From assembly GCA_030248215.1 (NCBI GenBank), contig JASANG010001293.1:21457-85456 (forward strand): 64,000 bases of DNA, written 5' to 3'. The translations under genes were made by a program, and so were the position numbers. This DNA comes from Enoplolaimus lenunculus (taxonomy: Eukaryota; Nematoda; Enoplea; Enoplida; Thoracostomopsidae). Under the pieces are notes generated by a model. That model searched no databases and was not told the DNA's origin. It saw only the letters and a list, made by a program, of their open reading frames with translations. Within the stretch, counting starts at the first letter, position 1; each line of letters starts with the position of its first letter. Below, piece after piece: positions 57,511-64,000 of this stretch.

Positions 57511-58780
57511 CTCGGCGTATCGTCGTATAGGGTTCGTGACTTTACTTTACCGTACTGAAAAATTTCGTCTGATAAATTTGGGCTGGTAATATTATCTCTC
57601 TCGCTCGCGTGCTCTAGCTCGTCAAATCGTAATCGTCTGGTTGTGGATGTTGCTGCTGTTATTTGTTTAGTTCAGCTTTGCTAACTAAAGAATCGGGTAT
57701 TTTGAGCTTTTCTTTAAGTTAGGTGTTCAATAGCTACGTTCATGATGCAACAACTCAGAAAATGTCTGCAAGAAAATAGGCGTGATAAGAATGATTTATG
57801 TTTTTCAATTTTTCGTCGTTATTCTGGTCAGGTGCGGGCGCGGCGGGCCCGCGGTCGGGCTGGCGGTGTGGGCTTTCGTTTGGGCCCGCGGGGCGGGCGG
57901 CGCGCCAGTGGGTGGCGTTCTGCAGAACTAAGCTTAATGGTGTTACTGGCATGAAAACCATTTCGAGCGCATAGGGCGGTCTGACGGCATTTTAATAAAG
58001 GTGGCAGGTAGTTAACGGGGAACATGCGCCTTTTACATTCCATCTATCGTTACGCTCTTGTGGTTCTAAAAAAGAAAGATGCAGTGAACGAAATTTGGTG
58101 AAATATGATCGACAAGGTTATGTTTATACCGTTTGTTTGATGTTTTGGTTTGTGCTCAGAAAAATTTGAAATTTGCGGACGCGGGCTAATGCGGACGCCG
58201 GGCCCTAAAAGACCGGCCGGTTCCATCTGCGATACGGATGTTCGATCAAAATGCTTTTAGGGCACTGGTTTTAGCCATAAAAAGAAGTCCAGATAATCGA
58301 AAAAACGGTATTTAATCCTGTAGATCCTGAGTTACAAGCTTGCATCTGGGCTCTAAATTTATAAATATCTACAGTTAGCACATGGTTATCATATTGTGTT
58401 CAGTAAATAAAAAACACGTTAATTAATTGAAAGATCAAATTAGGAAACATTAAATAATTTCGAGGTATAAGAATTCGGGTATTTCTGTGGCGTAAAAAAT
58501 ATCGCGGCAAAACGACCAACGCTCAACTTTGAAATTTATCAAATTAACAGCTGGCTTTACCGGGCAGTTAATATTGAACAACTTACACTTTCCGGAAATT
58601 TTGTTCTCATTTCAATATCGTCACCCCAGAATTTGAGGGTTCGAACACCTGCTAAGTTAAACTTAAGCGTTTGTCCACCACGGTGCACCACACCGTCTTC
58701 CCAGAAAACAGCTCCTGAAGCGAAGAATCTAAATCAAATGACTTTGCTGATAAATATGCACAGTTTTTCATAAAACTAAT

Positions 58781-58976
58781 GGCCAATGTTACTTTTAGGG
58801 CCGTAACAATAGATTAAGCGTATTCCTAAGCCTAAGCATAAGCCTAAATGTTGCAAAAGCGTATTCCTAAGCCTAAACCTAAACCTAAGCCTAAGCAAAA
58901 AGATGAGTCTTGAATGTAAGCCTACTCTTTTACAGACCAACCACAAACCGCGACGGCCCTAAATGTAACATGGGCC
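58781..58976. repeat. TTAGGC-core MITE, type 3, right-arm copy
   Basis: Mirror of 55285-55479, with matching ends ggccaatgttacttttagg and taacatgggcc. Confidence 0.85.
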
Positions 58977-59128
58977 AAAGTAATAGCTTAGGTTGCGGTT
59001 TATGCCTTTACCAAGCGCTAAAGTCTTACAGGTTTGCCTTTGTATCTAAATTAAATCTAATCTTAGCGGCTCTTATAAACCAGTCTGTAAACGAACGTAA
59101 ACACAGAAATTTTAATTTTCAAATTTTC

Positions 59129-59336
59129 GGCCTATGTAAAAACAACACGGGCGGAAGTTCATTCTGCGGCCTGGAAAAGTGTAAGCTTAAGCTTTAGACT
59201 GACTTTTTTGCTTAGGACTAGGTTAAAGCTTAGGCTAAGGAATAAGCTCGTTCTTTACGCCAAGGCTTTGGTGTTTGGATTAAGCTTAGGAATATGCTTA
59301 TGCTACTGTGTTACGGCCCTGTTCTATACATTAGCC
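59129..59336. repeat. TTAGGC-core MITE, mixed type, right-arm copy
   Basis: Mirror of 54925-55142; a few indels separate the two. Confidence 0.8.
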
Positions 59337-60699
59337 AAATTTTGTGAGAAGTTGATTTGTTGTTAATGACTCTGTAGAGATTTTTTACAATCCGTTTGTA
59401 GCTGCAAGGAAAAACGCTTTGTTGAACAGTTAAGCGAACGTCAATCCTTTACGAGCGTTACCGTTATTCGATACTCGCATGAGAGAAATCGTTACAGGAT
59501 AATTTTCATATTTATCTTCGACGGTGATAAAGCCACGTTCGACTTGTATATCATGAGGATTACGGACAGATCTTGCGATTGCGCTGTAGAATACAGAAAT
59601 AAACAAAAGAAAAACACATCAATTAAGCGCTTTTATGATGTTGATAGGCCAGCGCCAGTTTCAATGGTGGCTACTTTAAAATACGCTAGGAAGGGTAAAA
59701 CTTAAAACAAGGTAAACATAACACGCGACCCACGTAAAGATTATAAATCAGATTGCAAGCGGTTCGTACGAGCTTCTATAGATTTGCATTAATTACTGGT
59801 AAACCAGCTGCAAACGTTGCGACAAAACCAAGGAAGTTTTGATTCAACTGGTGGCACCTTGAAACTATTAATTTATGAAAAAAATTTGAACAAAGAGCAA
59901 CTGCTGCGGTCAGCGTGCGCTGATTTATCGCCAAAAGATTTGCCACAACACAAGCATTAATATGTTTCGGCTCCACTAGTTCTATTCCATTTCATAATCA
60001 CAAACTATTTAATTATGACTGCGGTAATATTTTTATAGCTGTTAAGCTTATACTGCGCCAATTCCTAATATTTTTGCAAAATTTTAAACTCAAATTTAAA
60101 GCCTACCTGTGTCAAGATAACCGCATTCGGTCGTCTATGTTACTTTGTTGAACGCGGCATAGCAGTAGTATAAGCATATTCCTATGTCTAAGCCAAGCCT
60201 AAGCCTTAACCTCATAGCAAGAATAAGCCTCTAACTAAACCTTGGTGTAAGCCTAAGCCAAACACTATAAGCAAAAATTAAGTATAAACGTTAAGATTAC
60301 TCTATCACAGTCCCGTGGAAAAACTGTACACCCCACACAAGGCAACATGGACCCGTTTAAGCATAAACGAACATCGCGATACTAAACGTACGTATAGTTG
60401 ATGCTAGGCGTTCCAAACATGGGCACTTCTGATAGCTCAAATCGTAACTCTTCAGTGAATGACGTGTTGTTCGGAAAGTTAACTGGGAAATGACGCGATC
60501 CAGGTTGCTCGCTCGCAAGCACATACCGGCCAATCAATTGCGCGAGTGGCTCCAGTTGTGGTGGAAACGGTAAACCGTCAGGAACTGAAATAAAATATGT
60601 CGGAAACCGGCGGAGATGTATGTGATGTTGTCGAGCGTAGAGATATTTTTAATACGATTCAGTATGGTGTAAAATTTGTTCGTGGAACATAGTTTACTT

Positions 60700-60975
60700 A
60701 AGCCCTATTCGCACGTGCAAGTTTTTGCTGCGAAAACTTGCAGCTGCAACTTTCACATATCAATTCTGTTCAAAATGCCGTTCAAAAAACTTGCAGCTGC
60801 AAATAATTCCTTAAAAATCATAGCAAGAAATTCAGTTGAGATGTGTGAATAACCACACATGTTCACTGAGTTTATTGAAACCGCTTTCTGATTGGCTGAT
60901 GTAAAAATGAAAGATTTGCGTGCAATTTGCAGCTGCAAGTTCTCGCAGCAAAAACTTGCACATGTGCATAGGGCT
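60700..60975. repeat. MITE with GCACGTGCAAG termini, right-arm copy
   Basis: Mirror of 53288-53561 and essentially identical to it. Confidence 0.85.
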
Positions 60976-61051
60976 TTATGTTTAGCATTCTATATACGTG
61001 TCAAATGGGTGCCGGTGAAATGAACACAAGAGGTGACGAGAAACCGAACTA

Positions 61052-61494
61052 CTGTAGTGACCCGAATAAGAGGGGGTAATAAGAGGGGGCTGCCCATTTT
61101 GAGTCCCAATCAATAGGAGTCTGTAACGCGAATAAGAGTGCGTATTAAGCAGACACAGTCCCTAACACTTAATTAGAGTCTCTAAATGTCAATTATCCCT
61201 AATTTAAGCGGATAAATGACTCCAGGACCAAATAATTTGACTTCGAAACTTTAAAGCGTACTTAAGGTTTCAAAGTACATTCCTACGTATAACCTTGCAT
61301 TATCGCTCAAGCTATTTACACAAGACAAACAAACGTTTAATTCAGCGAATAATTGCAGTACCGGATATATATCACTAACAAAGGGTGGCGGAGCGTGGGT
61401 TAAAATAAATAACAGTCCGTAACCGAATAACAGGGGGGTACCCTCTGGAGAGGCCAAATAAATATCAGTCCCCCTCTTATTCGGGTCACTACAG
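61052..61494. repeat. MITE with CTGTAGTGACCCGAATAAG ends, right-arm copy
   Basis: Mirror of 52767-53209, with TA on both sides. Confidence 0.92.
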
Positions 61495-63061
61495 TACGTA
61501 AAAATTGCTCCAAATCAAACCACTTGCGGACGCATGCGAACTGAGCTGAGTAAACTGAAACTCCCGAAAACGAGCGGTGGGAATTGTAAAACCGTCTCGC
61601 GAACCAGCACCGTGAATTAGCTTTAGCGTAGACGGGCACAAAACCATTTTTTATGCTTCATTTGTAATTTTTCTCAGCCAACGTTCCACACTCTTATATG
61701 TGTATAGCACATATCGCCAGTTAGTAATAGGTTTTCAAACAAACGCTAGGCAGCTACTACGGAGATCAAACTGGGCTTCCAAGTAGCATTAATCAATTGC
61801 GGTAAATTTTGAAATGCTTCGTAGGTTGAATGATAATTTACATGTATATGCTACATACAATTGATAATATGGGCACAGAGATGTAAGTTGACCGCAATAA
61901 GAAGCGGTAATAATTGGTGGTCCTCAATTTGGGTCCTGATCAATAGAAGTCCGTATCTCTAATAAGAGTCCGTAAGCGGATACAGCCCGTAAACCCTAAT
62001 TAGAGTCGATAAATGTCAATTATCCGTAATTGTAGTGCTAAGATTTGAAAGTACATTACTAAAAACTTGAATTATCGCTTAAGCTTTTGATGCCAGACAA
62101 ATAAACAGTTAATCCTTATAGAATTAATCCAAACAAAAATATTACTGCCTCGTTTTCCCTGCCAAAATATACAGCTCCCCATTCATCCTATCCCATTTTC
62201 CCAGTGAAAGTATATCGCTTTTCCATTTCCCAGTTTGCCCAGCGCAAAATTGCAACTGTCCCATTTCCCTATTTGCCCGAAACAAGCCTGTCCTTTTTCC
62301 CATTTTTCCATTGAAAATTTGCAACTTTCCCATTTTCTAGATTGCCCGAAACAATCCTGTCCCATTTTTCCCAGTGAAAGTATATCGCTGTCCCATTTTG
62401 TAGTTTTTCCAGCTAAAATTTGCAGCTTATACTAGGAACCCAAAACACTTTTTTGACTCCGTGTAAAACAAACTATAGGGCATTCGACACAGCTAGCCGC
62501 AGTGGCGTCAACGTAACAATATATTTCGTGGGCACCGAATACATTTGGGGCCCCTACAATTGCAATTCAAGATTGTTTGCTTTCAGACCGAGTCTGTTTG
62601 GGGGACACCAGCGAAATTTAAAGGCACGACGCCCCAGCGCCTCGCCTGGGGACACCCTTGGCTAGCGGAGCAAGAGACAAATGGCGTTAAACGTTCAGCA
62701 ATCAAACAATTGGTAAAACGAGTTATGGTCAAATCACTTATTTAGCGTGTTGCCAGTGGTTTGGGTTGGCTCGGCGTCAAGCGGTTATTTCACCAAAAAA
62801 TTTAAATTTGAGTATGAAATAATAAGCAGTGGTCATTAGAATTCAAATTGCACAAATTTTTGAAATCCAATCGTTTTCGGGTATAACGCCGCCTGGGTGG
62901 ACAATAACGAAAATGACCCGATATTTGTGTTTACTTGTACGTTGATCGACCGTGCACTGTTGACATGTGACTGGACAGTTGACGTCATACCAGTCAGTCC
63001 ATCTGCGATGAGTATAACATCGGCCTTCGCGTTTCCAAAGTTTGTCACAACTTTTATACAC

Positions 63062-64000
63062 ATTAATACATGGATCTATAACAAAAAACAAATCTATACA
63101 GTGGCACTATATTTTGATCACGTCCACATACACATTAATACATGGATCTATAACAAAAATCAAATCTATACAGTGGCACTATATTTTGATCACGTCCACA
63201 TACACATTAATACATGGATCTATAACAAAAATCAAATCTATACAGTGGCACTATATTTTGATCACGTCCACATACACATTAATACATGGATCTATAACAA
63301 AAATCAAATCTATACAGTGGCACTATATTTTGATCACGTCCACATACACATTAATACATGGATCTATAACAAAAATCAAATCTATACAGTGGCACTATAT
63401 TTTGATCACGTCCACATACACATTAATACATGGATCTATAACAAAAATCAAATCTATACAGTGGCACTATATTTTGATCACGTCCACATACACATTAATA
63501 CTGGATCTATAACAAAAATCAAATCTATACAGTGGCACTATATTTTGATCACGTCCACATACACATTAATACATGGATCTATAACAAAAATCAAATCTCA
63601 TACAGTGGCACTATATTTTGATCACGTTCTTCACATACGCATTAATACATGGATCTATAAATATCAAAAATCAAAACCATACAGTGGGGACTATATTTTG
63701 ATCACGTCCACATACAACATTAATACATGGATCTATAACAAAAATCAAATCTATACAGTGGCACTATATTTTGATCACATCCACATACACATTAATACAT
63801 GGATCTATAACCAAAGTAAAATATTTACAGTGGCGCTTTCTGTTGATAGCATTCTCATAAGCATTAATACATGGATCTATAACAAAAATCAAATCTATAC
63901 AGTGCCACTATATTTTGATCACGTCCACATACACATTAATACATGGATCTATAACAAAAATCAAATCTATACAGTGCCACTATATTTTGATCACGTCCAC
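63062..64000. repeat. 72-bp splice-acceptor array, right-arm copy, cut by window end
   Basis: At least thirteen 72-bp units in reverse orientation. Units between about 63580 and 63850 carry clustered substitutions and small indels (for example cacgttcttcacatacgc and a worn unit with ttctgttgatagcattctc). The left-arm array has none of this damage. Confidence 0.95.

Larger units (their letters stand above)
58587..63075 (-). pseudogene. Inverted copy of paralog B, exons 3-6; last exon absent, 5' part outside window
   Basis: Exons on the minus strand: 63075-62935, 60584-60392, 59583-59462 and 58714-58587. Lengths are 141, 193, 122 and 128, exactly as in paralog B, with intact splice sites, and I saw no coding difference by eye. 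Downstream, the copy runs into the palindrome spacer, where the only exon 7 points the other way. The copy therefore cannot make the normal C-terminus unless it uses an exon I did not recognise. Exons 1-2, if present, lie beyond the window end. Transcription status is unknown. Confidence 0.75.
57515..64000. repeat. Right arm of the large inverted duplication, continues past the window
   Basis: It is the reverse complement of 49989-56860. Near the spacer the match is patchy: shared words such as gcacgcgagcgagagag and gtacggtaaagtaaag are separated by indels. Further out, whole exons and MITEs are identical to the left arm. Confidence 0.95.

Noticed and set aside
57840-57910. CpG-island-like promoter in the GC-rich block of the right arm
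   Set aside because: The block (gcgggcccgcggtcgggc region) has a mirrored, less GC-rich partner near 56400 and no start codon or exon next to it. It looks like repeat decay, not a promoter.

Overview
This is a repeat-rich metazoan nuclear window, most likely from a nematode. Three things suggest that: thousands of bases built on the hexamer TTAGGC (the nematode telomere motif), nematode-style TTTCAG/TTTTAG splice acceptors, and secreted proteins carrying a ShKT (six-cysteine) domain. An enoplean or mermithid-type nematode would fit the large intronic repeat load, but that is a guess. I saw no bacterial operons, CRISPR array, rRNA, or LTR/retroviral sequence.

Layout. (a) 1-17.3 kb holds no gene I can support. 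Its core is a 5.2 kb minisatellite with an 18-bp unit (2.2-7.4 kb), followed by scattered MITEs. (b) 17,304-29,599 (+) is a complete 13-exon gene for an SLC7/LAT-type amino-acid transporter of 515 residues; all splice phases agree and nearly every intron carries MITEs. (c) 29.6-34.6 kb is a MITE graveyard with a perfect 313-bp hairpin. (d) 34.8-41.8 kb (-) and 48.2-57.3 kb (+) are two divergent, head-to-head paralogs of one secreted protein: signal peptide, EGF-like domain, ShKT domain, then a beta-barrel domain resembling the THAP4/nitrobindin heme-binding family. The plus-strand gene reads as a complete 300-residue protein. The minus-strand gene lacks a recognisable last exon. (e) 50-64 kb is a large inverted duplication: a left arm to about 56.86 kb, a spacer of about 0.65 kb, and a right arm running off the window. 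The right arm carries an antisense copy of exons 3-6 of the plus-strand gene; the only copy of the last exon sits in the spacer, in plus orientation.

The most unusual features are as follows. (1) A 72-bp tandem array of about 17 units lies in front of exon 3, and each unit repeats the splice acceptor plus the first 20 bases of that exon. (2) A MITE superfamily with 8-bp target duplications has a core of (TTAGGC)n. It comes in three terminal-repeat types and has seeded local tandem arrays of 42, 46 and about 78 bp. (3) A TTAA-flanked, piggyBac-like MITE carries a tRNA-like Pol III promoter module. (4) The EGF-ShKT-nitrobindin-like architecture is present in three copies.

All coordinates come from reading the sequence by eye. 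No database search, structure prediction or alignment program was run.
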